Positions 46,233 to 63,592 of a stretch of DNA of 64,000 bases are shown piece after piece. Position 1 is the first letter of the stretch. Every line of letters starts with the position of its first letter. The DNA is from Acidimicrobiia bacterium. GTDB lineage: Bacteria > Actinomycetota > Acidimicrobiia > IMCC26256 > PALSA-610. The stretch is from contig BPGH01000001.1 of the NCBI GenBank assembly GCA_026002935.1, positions 107,965 through 171,964 of the forward strand, in the 5' to 3' direction. The notes beneath the pieces were generated by a model. It saw only the letters and a list, made by a program, of their open reading frames with translations. It made no database searches and had not been told where the DNA came from. The position numbers and the translations under genes were made by a program.

Positions 46233-48321
46233 TCACTCGCCCCGGACGCGGGCGATGATCTCTTGCGCGATGGACTCCGGCACCTGCTGGTAGGAGTCGA
46301 ACTGCATCGTGTAGGTCGCGCGACCCTGGGTGCGGGACCGGAGGTCGCCAACATACCCGAACATCTGGGCCAACGGCACCTTCGCCCGGATCACCTGCGC
46401 ACCCGAGCGCTGCTCCATGCCCTCGACCTGGCCGCGGCGCGAGTTGAGGTCGCCGATGACGTCGCCCATGTACTCCTCGGGGGTCACGACCTCGACGGCC
46501 ATGACCGGCTCGAGCAGCACCGGCTTGGCGCGCTTGGCGGCCTCCTTCAACGCCATCGACCCCGCGATCTTGAACGCCATCTCGGACGAGTCGACCTCGT
46601 GGTACGGACCCGAACGTGAGCCGGGCGCGCAGGTCGACCAGCGGGTAGCCGGCGAGGACACCGCCCTGCATCGCCTCCTGGATGCCGGCGTCGACCGCGG
46701 GGATGTACTCGCGGGGGATCACACCCCCGGTGATCTCGTCGACGAACTCGTACCCGCCGCCGGGGCCGGTCGGCTCGAGCGAGATGACGACGTGGCCGTA
46801 CTGGCCCCGGCCACCCGTCTGGCGCACGTAGCGCTGCTCGACCTTCTCGACCGGGACCGTGATCGTCTCCCGGTAGGCGACCTGCGGCTTGCCGACGTTC
46901 GCCTCGACGTTGAACTCGCGCATCATCCGGTCGACCAGCACCTCGAGGTGCAGCTCGCCCATCCCGGCGATGATCGTCTGGCCGGTGTCCTCGTCGGTGT
47001 GGACCTGGAAGGTCGGGTCCTCCTCCGCGAGCGCGGTGAGCGCCTTGCCGAGCTTGTCCTGGTCGGCCTTCGTCTTGGGCTCGATGGCGACGTGGATGAC
47101 CGGCTCGGGGAATTCGAGGCGCTCGAGGACGATCGGGTTGGCCCGGTCGCAGAGGGTGTCGCCGGTCGTCGTGTGCTTGAAGCCCAGGCCGGCCACGATG
47201 TCGCCCGCGTAGGCGACCTCGATGTCCTCGCGCTGGTTGGCGTGCATCCGCAGGATGCGCCCGACGCGCTCCTTCTTGTCCTTGGTCGAGTTGTAGACCT
47301 CGGAGCCCTTCTCGATCCTGCCGGAGTAGACGCGGAAGTACGTCAGCTTGCCGTACGGGTCGGCGACGATCTTGAACGCGAGCGCGGCGAAGGGTGCGTC
47401 CTCGCTCGCCTTCCGCTCGATCTCGTGCTCGCCCTTCGGGTCCGTCCCTCGGGTCGGGGGGATGTCGAGCGGCGACGGGAGGTAGTCGACCACCGCGTCG
47501 AGCATGGGCTGGACGCCCTTGTTCTTGAACGCCGAGCCGCACAGCACGGGCACGAACTCGAAGTCGAGCGTGCCCTTGCGGATCGCGGCGCGGATCTCCT
47601 CGGTCGTGATCGGCTGTTCCTCGAGGTACTTCTCGAGGAGCACGTCGTCGACGTGGGCGATGACCTCGAGCAGCCGGTGGTGGGCCTCCTCGGCGCGGTC
47701 CCGCAGCTCCTCGGGGATGTCGACGACGTCGAAGCGGGCGCCCTCGCTGTCGTCGTCGAGCGGCCACACGTGGGCCTTCATCGTCACGAGGTCGACGACA
47801 CCGCGGAACTCGTTCTCGACCCCGATCGGGAGCTGGATCACCACCGGCACGGCGTCGAGGCGCTCGCGGATCATCTGGACGCAGCGCTCGAAATCCGCGC
47901 CGACCCGGTCCATCTTGTTCACGAAGCAGATCCGCGGGACGTTGTACTTGTTGGCCTGGCGCCACACCGTCTCGGTCTGCGGCTCCACCCCCGCGACCGC
48001 GTCGAACACCGCGACCGCACCGTCGAGCACGCGCAGGGACCGCTCCACCTCGACGGTGAAGTCGACGTGCCCGGGCGTGTCGATGATGTTGATCTGGCAG
48101 TCGCGCCACTGTGCCGACGTCGCCGCCGACGTGATCGTGATCCCGCGCTCCTGCTCCTGGACCATGTGGTCCATGACGGCCGCGCCCTCGTGGACCTCGC
48201 CGATCTTGTAGGTGCGGCCGGTGTAGTAGAGGATCCGCTCGGTCGTCGTGGTCTTGCCCGCGTCGATGTGGGCCATGATCCCGATGTTGCGGGTCTTCTC
48301 GAGGGGGAACTCGCGTGCCAT
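46233..48321 (-). CDS. fusA: Elongation factor G, split by one extra base in this sequence
   Basis: About 695 residues after correction. G1 [16 protein letters not shown]3 [17 protein letters not shown]4 NKMDRVG and domain IV motifs are all present. The first frame is good to RARLTFGS; the true continuation [20 protein letters not shown] lies in the next frame. The nucleotides read GGGTCCGTACC where GGGTCGTACC would keep the frame, so there is one surplus base near 46606. The corrected length (2088 bases) is a multiple of three and ends correctly at 46233. EF-G drives translocation and is essential, so a sequence error is far more likely than a broken gene. Confidence 0.95.
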
Positions 48322-48515
48322 GTCGGTGCTCTCTCGTGTGGTGCTCGGTGGGGAGTGGTCGGTGCCTCGGTGCGGGGTGCTCGCAGCACTCGACCGGGCC
48401 GAGGCCCGGTCGAGGGAGGGGGCGGGTCGGAGCCGCTCGGCGTCGGCTCGCGCTCAGCGCCCGGCGCCCTCCGTCACTGCTCGGATCACCATCTTCCTAT
48501 CGGTCCCCCCGGGCC

Positions 48516-48561
48516 GATCCTCGGGGAAACGCCGGGGCCGGGCCCGGCCTTCCCGGGGATC
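48516..48561 (-). other. Large imperfect hairpin between rpsG and fusA
   Basis: Directly after the rpsG stop the arms GATCCCCGGGAA and TTTCCCCGAGGATC can pair with one bulge, enclosing a self-complementary GGCCGGGCCCGGCC. rpsG and fusA are 244 bases apart, unlike rpsL-rpsG (7 bases). It could be a partial terminator or processing site; no T-run is present. The rest of the 48322-48565 gap shows nothing recognisable. Confidence 0.4.
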
Positions 48562-48565
48562 GCCG

Positions 48566-49036
48566 CTACCAGCGGTAGTGGGCGAACGCCCTGTTCGACT
48601 CGGCCATCTTCTGCAGGTCCTCGCGGCGCTTGACGGCGGCGCCGATGCCGTTGCTGGCGTCGAGCAGCTCGGCGGCGAGCCGCTCGGACATCGTCTTCTC
48701 CCGGCGCTGGCGTGCGTACCCGACGATCCAGCGGATCGCGAGCGTCGTCGCCCGCCGGGGCCGGACCTCGACGGGCACCTGGTAGGTGGCGCCGCCGACC
48801 CGCCGCGACCGGACCTCGAGCTGGGGCCGGACGTTCTCGACGGCGCGCTTCAGCACCGTCACCGGGTCGCCGTTGGTCTTGCGGCCGATGTCCTCGAGCG
48901 CGCGGTAGACGATGCGCTCGGCCGTGGCCCGCTTCCCGTTGAGCAGGACCTTGTTGACGAGCTGGGTGACGACGACGGAGCGGTAGATCGGGTCGGGGAT
49001 CAGCTCGCGGCGCGGCGCCGGACCTTTGCGCGGCAT
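48566..49036 (-). CDS. rpsG: Ribosomal protein uS7
   Basis: 156 residues, [40 protein letters not shown] and the family [20 protein letters not shown]. It organises the 30S head. It follows rpsL by 7 bases. Confidence 0.98.
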   Translation of the reverse strand: MPRKGPAPRRELIPDPIYRSVVVTQLVNKVLLNGKRATAERIVYRALEDIGRKTNGDPVTVLKRAVENVRPQLEVRSRRVGGATYQVPVEVRPRRATTLAIRWIVGYARQRREKTMSERLAAELLDASNGIGAAVKRREDLQKMAESNRAFAHYRW

Positions 49037-49043
49037 GGGGTGC

Positions 49044-49415
49044 TCAGGACTCCTTCTTGGCGCCGTAGCGGCTGCGGGCCTGCTTGCGGTTCGCGACGCC
49101 CGACGCGTCGAGCGCCCCGCGGATGATCTTGTAGCGGACCCCCGGCAGGTCCTTCACCCGGCCGCCGCGGACGAGGACGATCGAGTGCTCCTGCAGGTTG
49201 TGGCCGATGCCGGGGATGTAGGCGGTCACCTCGATGCCCGACGTGAGCCGCACCCGGGCGACCTTGCGCAGCGCCGAGTTCGGCTTCTTCGGGGTGGTGG
49301 TGAACACGCGGGTGCACACGCCGCGCCGCTGCGGCGAGCCCTTCAGGGCCGGCGTCTTGGTCTTGTCCCGCTTGGTCTGGCGACCCTTGCGGACGAGCTG
49401 GGCGATCGTGGGCAC
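49044..49415 (-). CDS. rpsL: Ribosomal protein uS12
   Basis: 123 residues. GTG 49415 gives the canonical [20 protein letters not shown] start; frame upstream has no family similarity. The decoding-site segments [17 protein letters not shown] and [15 protein letters not shown] carry the Lys residues associated with normal streptomycin sensitivity. An extended -10 lies about 70 bases upstream. Confidence 0.98.
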   Translation of the reverse strand: MPTIAQLVRKGRQTKRDKTKTPALKGSPQRRGVCTRVFTTTPKKPNSALRKVARVRLTSGIEVTAYIPGIGHNLQEHSIVLVRGGRVKDLPGVRYKIIRGALDASGVANRKQARSRYGAKKES

Positions 49416-49485
49416 GCGTGTTCCTCGGGCGCTGCGTTCCGGTGGGTGACTCGGGGCGCGCGGGCGCCGCCGGAGCCGACCGATC

Positions 49486-49494
49486 AGCATAGCA
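49486..49494 (-). promoter_or_regulatory. Extended -10 element upstream of rpsL
   Basis: On the minus strand TGCTATGCT combines the TGn extension with TATGCT. No recognisable -35 lies 17-18 bases upstream. Distance to the rpsL GTG is about 70 bases, suitable for the str operon promoter. Confidence 0.5.
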
Positions 49495-49630
49495 GTGCGC
49501 GGGCGCAGCGCCGCCGGGCCGCACCGGGCCTCGAGTCGTTCGCACGCTGCGTCCCCGGCCGGCCACCGGATCGCGGACGGCCCTGGCGGGACCGCCCGCC
49601 GGGGGGTACGGTCCCCGCCGGGGTGGGGCG

Positions 49631-49699
49631 CATCCGATCCGGGTGCGGACCGGGCACATCCGACCGGGCGCGGGCCGGGGCCGCGTCCGACCTGGTGCG
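49631..49699 (+). repeat. Three imperfect direct repeats upstream of the vWA gene
   Basis: CATCCGATCCGGGTGCGG (49631-49648), CATCCGACCGGGCGCGG (49657-49673) and CGTCCGACCTGGTGCG (49684-49699) recur every 26-27 bases, the last ending 20 bases before ATG 49720. Spacing of 2.5 helical turns is odd for simple activator stacking, but the array is where an operator would sit. Confidence 0.5.
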
Positions 49700-49719
49700 C
49701 TCCGAGCCGAGGAGGCGCG

Positions 49720-51138
49720 ATGCGCACCGCCATGACCCTCGCCGCCGTCGCGGCCCTGCTCGCGGTGTCGCCCGCCGGCGCCGACTCGGTCGTCGCTGCC
49801 CGGGGGGACGGCGCTCGGCGTCGAGATCGCCGTCCCGGCACCCGGCGCGATCTTGCCCGCGGGCACCGTCGCGGTGCAGGGCACCGCCGCGGTCAGCGAG
49901 GCGCCCGCCGTGAAGAACACGACGCTCCTGTACGTCGTCGACGTGTCGGGGAGCACCACCGACGGCGCCGGCGTCGACTGCGACGGCGTCGCCGGCGACC
50001 GACTCGATCCTCACGTGCGAGAAGGCCGCGATCCGGGCCGTCAACGCCGAGGCGGCGCGGGCCCGGTCCCCCGTCGCGAACTCGGGCATCGTCGCGTTCA
50101 ACCACGAGGCGCGGGCACTGGACCTGCTGCCCCGGATCGCCGGATCCCAGCCGCTCGTCCCGCCCGGCCCACACGTCGCGGCCGCCGTCGACACCCTCGT
50201 CGCGTCGGGCAACACGAACTTCGTCGCGGCGATGACGGTCGCGAACACGGTGCTCGGCCGCCCCGCCGCCAAGCCCGCCAGGACCGTCGTGTTCCTCTCC
50301 GACGGCCGGAACAACGGGACCGGCTCGCTCCCCGCCGTGCCGGTCGGGACGACCGTGCACTCCTTCGCGATCGGGGACGCGACCTGCACGACCGGGTCGC
50401 CGTCGCTCGCGGCGGTGGCCGCGCTCGGCGGTCCGGGCAGCTCGTGCACGAGGGTCACCGACCTCTCCGTGCTCGACGACGTCATCGTCGACCAGATCGG
50501 CTCGACGCTGTCGGGCCTGTCCGTCTCCGTCGACGGGGGTCCGGCGGTCCCGATCCCGAACTCCGAGATCGATCCCGACCTCCCCGCCAGCCGGCCCGGC
50601 GACCGTCGCGTTCGCCACGAACGTGACGATCGAGACGCCCGGCCCGCACCGGATCTGCGTCACCGCCGACGGCGCCGACGCCGGCGGGACCGGCTCGGCG
50701 TCCGACTGCGTCGACGTCGAGGTCGTCGAGACCCTCCTCGAGTGCGGCGACACGTGCACGGCGACCGTGTCCGACGGCGAGGTCGCCGACGCGCTGTTCG
50801 TCGGCGACGACATCGGCAAGGAGGTCGGGCTGCGCGTCGGCGACGCCGCGCCCGGCGAGTGCGGCGGGCAGGACTGCGTGACGGGCGTCGACGTGCTCTT
50901 CGAGGGAACCGGCGACGGCGGGCGCGCCTACCTGTTCACGGTCGTGAACCCGCCGTTCGCGACCCCGTTCCGCGAGGCCCGCGTCTACTTCGACGGGACG
51001 GAGATCACGCGCAGCTGCATCTCGAACCTCCTGTCGCACAGCGAACAGCTCCCGTGCAGGATCGTCGGGCCGTGGTTCAACGGCGGCACCGCGTACTTCG
51101 TGAAGTTCGCCGCCGATCCGAAGATCCGCTACCGCTGA
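49720..51138 (+). CDS. Secreted von Willebrand factor A domain protein, frame broken in this sequence
   Basis: About 472 residues if the frame is repaired. ATG 49720 has GAGGAGG upstream and begins a Sec signal peptide ([21 protein letters not shown]). After a first frame change near 49810 (beside a run of six G) a vWA domain starts with [11 protein letters not shown], a MIDAS DxSxS site. A second change near 50003 leads into [20 protein letters not shown] and [15 protein letters not shown] third near 50595 leads into a Cys-containing C-terminal domain ending PKIRYR. No membrane anchor or sortase motif is seen. The ligand is unknown. Because rpoB and fusA carry similar frameshifts, the breaks are probably errors. 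Confidence 0.7.
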
Positions 51139-51145
51139 CGGGCGC

Positions 51146-54100
51146 TCACACCGGGCAGCGCGCGGGCCGGACGACCCCGAGCGTGCGGAAGAGCGCGCTC
51201 GCCTCCGCTCGCGCGCGTGCCGCGCCCGCCGGGTCCTGCGGGGCGTCGACCTCCGCGAGCTGGTCGAGCAGGAGCGCGACCGCGTAGGTGTTGTCGTCGG
51301 AGCGGGCGGCGGCGAGCGCACCGGCGAGCACCGCCCGCCCGCCCGGGCGGTCGCCCTGCTGCACCAGGGCGACCCCCCGGAGGCGTTGCACCATCGGCGC
51401 GAACGCGTCGAGCGCCGCCCGCGCCGCGTCGTCGGCGAGGAGCCGGCCGAGCGCGTCGAGTGCCGCGTCGGCCCGCCGCTCCCGCACCAGGATCTCGATC
51501 GTCGCCAGGTCCGCCTCGGCACGCTCGTGGTGGGCGCCCTGGCGCTCCGACTCGGCGCGGGAGCGCCCCACGAGCTCGTGGGCACGACGCGTGTCGCCCA
51601 CGGTGGGCGGCGACGAGGCCGAGCAGCCGCGTCGTGAACGCGGCCGCACCGTCGCCCGCGCCCTCCTGGACGGACAGGGCTTCGGTCAACAGCTCCTCGG
51701 CCGGGTCGAGGTGACCCTGCTCGATCATGATCTCGGCGATGTTCGCGTCGATCATCGCCGCGCCCACCGGGTCGCCCATCTGCACGCGCGCGTCGCGTGC
51801 CTGGCGGTACCGCGACAGCGCCTCTCCCCAACGCCCGTAGAGGTACGCGGCCGCACCGAGGTTGTTCGACGCCGTCGCGATGCCGCCGAGATCACCACGG
51901 CGACGGTGGATCTCGAGCGCGCGGCGGGTCCTCGACCAGTCGTGGTGCACCCCGGTGGCCACCTCCGCGTGGTCGAGGACGACGAGGGCCTGCGCGAGCG
52001 CCCCTTCGTCGCCGACCGCCTCGGCGAGCTCGATCGCCTCGAGCGCGGCCGATCGCGCCACCTTCATCCTCCCCTCGCCGGCGCGGATCGCCGCGTCCCA
52101 GGCGTGCAGGCGCGCCCGGAGCACCGCGGCCTCGGGCGTGCCGAGGCCCTCCAACCGTCGCTGCGCACGACGGATCCGGCGGATCGCGAGCGACAGGGCC
52201 CCGCTGCGCTCCGCGACGAACGCCTCCTTGAGCAGGAGCCGCGCGCCGGCGAGGGGATCGTCGGGGCAGCACCTCCTGGCACCCGCGTACGACCGCTGCG
52301 CGTCCGCGTAGCACCCGGCGAGGTCCTGCACGTCGCCGAGCGCCTCGAGCAGCTCCGCCTCCTCGACCGGGCCGGCCCCGAGCCGCTGCGCGGACGCCAG
52401 GGCCCGGCGGTACGCCGACACCGCCTCGGCGTTCGCGTACAGCTCCCGCGCCGACTCGGCCGCGAGCCGCGAGTACTTCCACGCCTCCTCGTACCGCTGC
52501 GCCGCGAAGAAGTGGAGCGACAGCAGGGCGTCGATCCCCTCGGCCGTCCGGTCGGCCGTGGCGAGGATCCGTTCGGCGACCCGCGAGTGCAGCTCCCGGC
52601 GCGTCGCGAACGGCAAGCCGGCGTACGCGACGTCGCGCACGAGCGCGTGCCGGAACCGGATCGAGCCGTCCGGCTCCACGGCGAGGAACTCCGCCAGGCG
52701 CGCCCAGGTCGGAGGCGTCGGGCGCGGTGTCGACCACCGCGACCGAGTACTCCTCCCGGAACCACGAGCCGAGCACCGCGAGCCTCCGCAGGAGCGACCG
52801 CTCCGGCGGGGGGAGCCGGTCGATCCGTGCGGCGATCAGCCCCTCGACGGTGTCGGGCAGGGCGTCGAGCTCGCCACCGGCCTGGAGCGCACTCACGATC
52901 TCCAGGAGGAACAGCGGGTTCCCGTCGGCGCGTGCGACGACCGCCTCGACGCTCGGGCGCGGGAGCGGGCCCCCGGCGCGCGCGGCCTCGACGAGCCGGA
53001 CGGACGCGTCGCGACCCAGCGGCTCGAGGTCGACGCGGGCGCCGGGGCCGTCGTCGGTCGGTGAAGCCGCTCGCGACGTCCCGACGCGTGACGACGAGGA
53101 GCCACGACCGCTCGCGGGCCCGGGACGCGAGGATGCCGCAGGAGCTCGCTCGACGCGTCGTCCATCCAGTGCACGTCCTCGAAGCACACGAGCGCCGGGC
53201 CCGGCACCAGCGCGCCGAGCAGGGCGTCGAGCGCCTCGTGCAGGCGCCGGCGCCGGGCCCGGTCGTCGAGCCCGCCGGGCCCGGCCGGCTCCTCCGGGCC
53301 GCCGCCGACGAGGGCCCGGACCAGTGGCGGCCACGCGGCCACCTCGGGCACGACGCGCGCCACGGCGTCGCGCAGCCGGTCCGCGCGCGCGGGCCTCCGG
53401 CAGTCCCCGCAGGCCGAGGAGGTCCGCGGTCAGCTCCCGGATCGGGAAGTAGGGGGTGGCACGCTGGTAGAGGCGGCAGCCCACGCGGTGCACGGGCACC
53501 CCGTCGAGCCGGCGCTCGACCTCGGCCACGAGCCGGCTCTTGCCGGCGCCCGCTTCGCCGACGACCTCGACGAACGCGCCCGGCGCGCCCGGGCCCGGCC
53601 GGGACGGCGGCCTGCAGCGTCGCGAGCTCGCGGTCGCGGCCGACGAGCGGCAGGTCGGCGGCGGCGACCGCGAGCCGCGCACCGCGCGGTGGGCCGACCA
53701 CGGCCGCCTCGACCGGGCGCCGCTTGCCCTTCACCGTGAAGGGCTCGAGCGGGCGCGTCGCGAACAGGGTGCGGGACGCGTCGAGCACCGCGTTCGTGGC
53801 GACGACGGATCCGGGCTCCGGCCCGGCCCATCACGCGCGCGGCGAGGTTCACCGCATCGCCCATCACGGTGTAGGTGCGCCGCGACCGCGTGCCGATCAC
53901 GCCGGCGAACACCGGACCCGCGTTGACGCCGATCCTGACCGGCAGGGGGGTGCCGCGGTCGAGGATCTCCCGGAGCGCGAGGAGCATCTGCTCCTCGTCG
54001 CCACCGCACGACACCGGCGCGCCCGCGGTGAGGAGGATCTTGCCCCCGTCGGCGGCGAGGTCGGTCCCGAGGAAGCAGAGGCCGCGCGCGTCGACCACCT

Positions 54101-54949
54101 CCTGCACCCCGGCCACGAGCTCGTGCAGCCGCCGCGCCGCGACGGCCGGTCCCGAGCCCGTGAGGACGGCGTCGAACCCGCCGTAGGCGAGGAACGCGAC
54201 CGTGACCCGGCGGTGCTCCGACGCGCCCTCGCCCGCGGCGAGCACCTCGCGCAGCGCGACCGGGACGAGGACCTCGCTCCTCGCCGGTGGCGCGCGTCGC
54301 GCGGCCGGCGCGGCGGGTCGGGTGCGGCCGGCGCCGCGCGCAGCAGGCGGCCGGTGCCGCGCGTCCCGCCGAGGGCCGACGCGGGGAGCGCGGACGCGGT
54401 CGCGCCCGAGACCGCGATCTCGCCGGAGCGCGCCTGCTGTTCGACGGCGACGGCGGCGGACGCCGCCGGGCCCGCGAGCACGAGCTCGCGGTGCGATCCG
54501 CCGACCAGGAAGAAGTCGAACCGGCCGCTGTGGACACCCACGGTCATGCGGAGCACGACCCGGCCGGCCTCGGTCTCGATCACGGCGTCCTCGCGCAGCG
54601 CGGCCCGCATCGCGACGGCCGCCGCGGCCGCGCGCGGCTCGTGCGCGTCGCCGTCGAAGAACACGGCCAACGCGTCGCCGCCGAACTTCAGCAGCGTCCC
54701 GCCGAAGCGGTCGGCCTCCTCGAGCAGGCGGCCGAAGCATCGCTGGACGATCCCGGTCAGGTGCTCGGCGCCCACGCGGCCGAGGCGCGCCAGGCGCTCC
54801 GACATCCGGGTGAACCCCGACACGTCGGCGAGCACGACCGTGCCGGCGAGCGCGCGGTGCAGATCGGCGGCGTCCTCACCGGCGAGCCAGGTGCGCGCGG
54901 TCGGCGCGACGTACGGGGCGAGGGCTCCCACCCCCGCCGGGTCGGCCAC
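51146..54949 (-). CDS. Tandem class III cyclase, AAA ATPase and TPR protein, frame broken in this sequence
   Basis: About 1267 residues spread over at least eight frame changes (near 54285, 53820, 53595, 53388, 53140, 53062, 52712 and 51603). In order: a cyclase domain with VVLADVSGFTRMSERL and LLKFGGDALAVFF (both metal Asp kept); a second cyclase domain lacking the first Asp but with TYTVMGDAVNLAARV; LPLVGRDRELATL and Walker A GEAGAGKSRLV; Walker B LVCFEDVHWMDD; then helical TPR-like repeats to the end (RRALASAQRLG, AAYLYGRWGEALSRYRQARD). This is the layout of soluble adenylyl cyclases. It would make cAMP if active. It starts at GTG 54949, 74 bases after rpoC. Confidence 0.75.
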
Positions 54950-55022
54950 GGAACGTGAGCGTACGCGCCGGCACCACCCGGAACGCGCCGGCACCGCACA
55001 CGGGCGCCGGCGCGCCGGGCGA

Positions 55023-59072
<4,050 letters not shown>

Positions 59073-59133
59073 GTGATGTCCCTCTCGTGGAGCGTCGGGG
59101 TGGCGGGCCGGCGCCGGCCCGCCACCGCAGCGT

Positions 59134-62631
<3,498 letters not shown>

Positions 62632-62840
62632 TCCAATCCGGGGTGGGTCACGCGGTGAGGAACCGGTCGCCCGCACCGGATCCCGGCCGGCGACCTGAGA
62701 GACGGAACTCGACGCGCGCAGCGTGCGGGCGCGCGTCGACAGAGGCCGGAATCGCTGGGAGGCACGACGGGGCAGACACGGCTACGCAGAGCATAGCCCG
62801 AAGGCCTGCCCTGTGCCAGACGCCACCGTCGGTTGCGGGC

Positions 62841-62869
62841 AGGATACGACGCCGCGACGCCCCTGACAA
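62841..62869 (-). promoter_or_regulatory. Probable rpoB-rpoC promoter
   Basis: On the minus strand TTGTCA (62869-62864) and TATCCT (62846-62841) are separated by exactly 17 bases, a near-consensus vegetative promoter, right after the stop of the HxlR-type gene. It leaves a leader of about 200 bases before the rpoB GTG. A second weaker TATGCT (62795-62790) lies inside that leader. The rest of 62632-62840 shows no gene. Confidence 0.65.
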
Positions 62870-62872
62870 CCA

Positions 62873-63535
62873 TCAAGCGCGGTTCGGGGGCCCGGCCGGT
62901 TCGGCCTCCGCGGTCGCGGAAGAACCCGGCCGGCCCCTCGCCCGCAACAGGCGGCGCAGGGCGGCGAGGGACCCGGCCACCTCCACGTCGGCCCGCTCGT
63001 CGAGCGCGGCGAAGCCCGCGAGCACGGCGAGGACCGCGTCGGGCGGACCACGCAGCGTCGCGTCGGGGGGCGCGCCGGCCCCGGGGTCGCCCGTGCGCAC
63101 CCCGTCGGCCGTGGCCTCCACCCGCACGCCCCCGCCCGGGACGTGGACCTCGACGACGACCGGCCGCTCGAGCCGGACGTCCCGCAGGACGGTGCGCACG
63201 GCCCCGTGCAGCCAGTGGGCGCGGAACTCGTCGTCACCCCGGCCGGTCACCATCAGCGGGATCCCCCAGCGCAGGAGCTCGTCGAGCACGGGCTCGAGCG
63301 CGCGGCCCCGATCGGTGAGCCGGTAGCGGTCCCCGGCGCGGGTGACGACACCGCCCCGCTCGAGCGAGCGGAGCCGATCGGCGAGCAGGTTGGTCGCGAT
63401 CCCCGGGAGGCCGTCGAGGAGCTCGCCGTACCGGCGCGGACCGACGGCGAGCTCCCGCACGACGAGCAGCGTCCACCGGTCGCCGACGACGTCCAGCGCG
63501 CGGGCGAGTGCGCAGTACTGCCGGTACGACTTCAT
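62873..63535 (-). CDS. HxlR-type winged-helix transcriptional regulator with C-terminal domain
   Basis: 220 residues. The N-terminal HxlR domain (about 1-90) reads MKSYRQYCALARALDVVGDR, then WTLLVVRELAVGPRRYGELL and IATNLLADRLRSLERGGVV. The remainder (about 100-205) resembles an SCP2-like sterol-carrier fold (EVHVPGGGVRVEATADGV, DATLRGPPDAVLAVLAG), a combination found in actinobacterial regulators. ATG 63535 has GAGG 7 bases before it and begins at the conserved domain start, so it is preferred over ATG 63574. It is divergent from the MFS gene and probably represses it (inference). Confidence 0.88.
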   Translation of the reverse strand: MKSYRQYCALARALDVVGDRWTLLVVRELAVGPRRYGELLDGLPGIATNLLADRLRSLERGGVVTRAGDRYRLTDRGRALEPVLDELLRWGIPLMVTGRGDDEFRAHWLHGAVRTVLRDVRLERPVVVEVHVPGGGVRVEATADGVRTGDPGAGAPPDATLRGPPDAVLAVLAGFAALDERADVEVAGSLAALRRLLRARGRPGSSATAEAEPAGPPNRA

Positions 63536-63554
63536 GGCGATCCTCACCGTATCA

Positions 63555-63590
63555 CTTGATTCTTTCAAGCCCATGCTTTAGAAACTCAAG
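63555..63590. promoter_or_regulatory. Paired inverted repeats between the HxlR-type gene and the MFS gene
   Basis: CTTGA-ttctt-TCAAG (63555-63569) is a perfect 5-5-5 palindrome. CTTTA-gaaac-TCAAG (63576-63590) is a near copy with one mismatch. Their centres are 21 bases apart, two helical turns, as expected for two dimers side by side. They cover the likely MFS promoter and the upstream region of the regulator. Confidence 0.65.
63556..63584 (+). promoter_or_regulatory. Possible promoter of the MFS gene
   Basis: TTGATT (63556-63561) and TAGAAA (63579-63584) are 17 bases apart. The start of transcription would fall within a few bases of ATG 63593, so the transcript would be leaderless, consistent with the lack of a ribosome site. 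Both elements overlap the inverted repeats. Confidence 0.45.
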
Positions 63591-63592
63591 TC

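Larger units (their letters stand above)
49416..49719. other. Divergent intergenic region between rpsL and the vWA gene
   Basis: 304 bases without a gene. It holds the candidate rpsL promoter (49486-49494) and, nearer the vWA gene, three imperfect direct repeats (49631-49699) and a strong GAGGAGG ribosome site just before ATG 49720. Confidence 0.6.

Noticed and set aside
51146..54949. Calling the cyclase/AAA/TPR gene a natural pseudogene
   Set aside because: Essential rpoB and fusA nearby carry the same kind of single-base frameshifts, so sequence error is the better explanation until reads are checked.
62790..62818. TATGCT with TGGCAC 17 bases upstream in the rpoB leader, as a second promoter
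   Set aside because: The -35 match is poor and the upstream TTGTCA/TATCCT pair is far better; noted only as a weak possibility.
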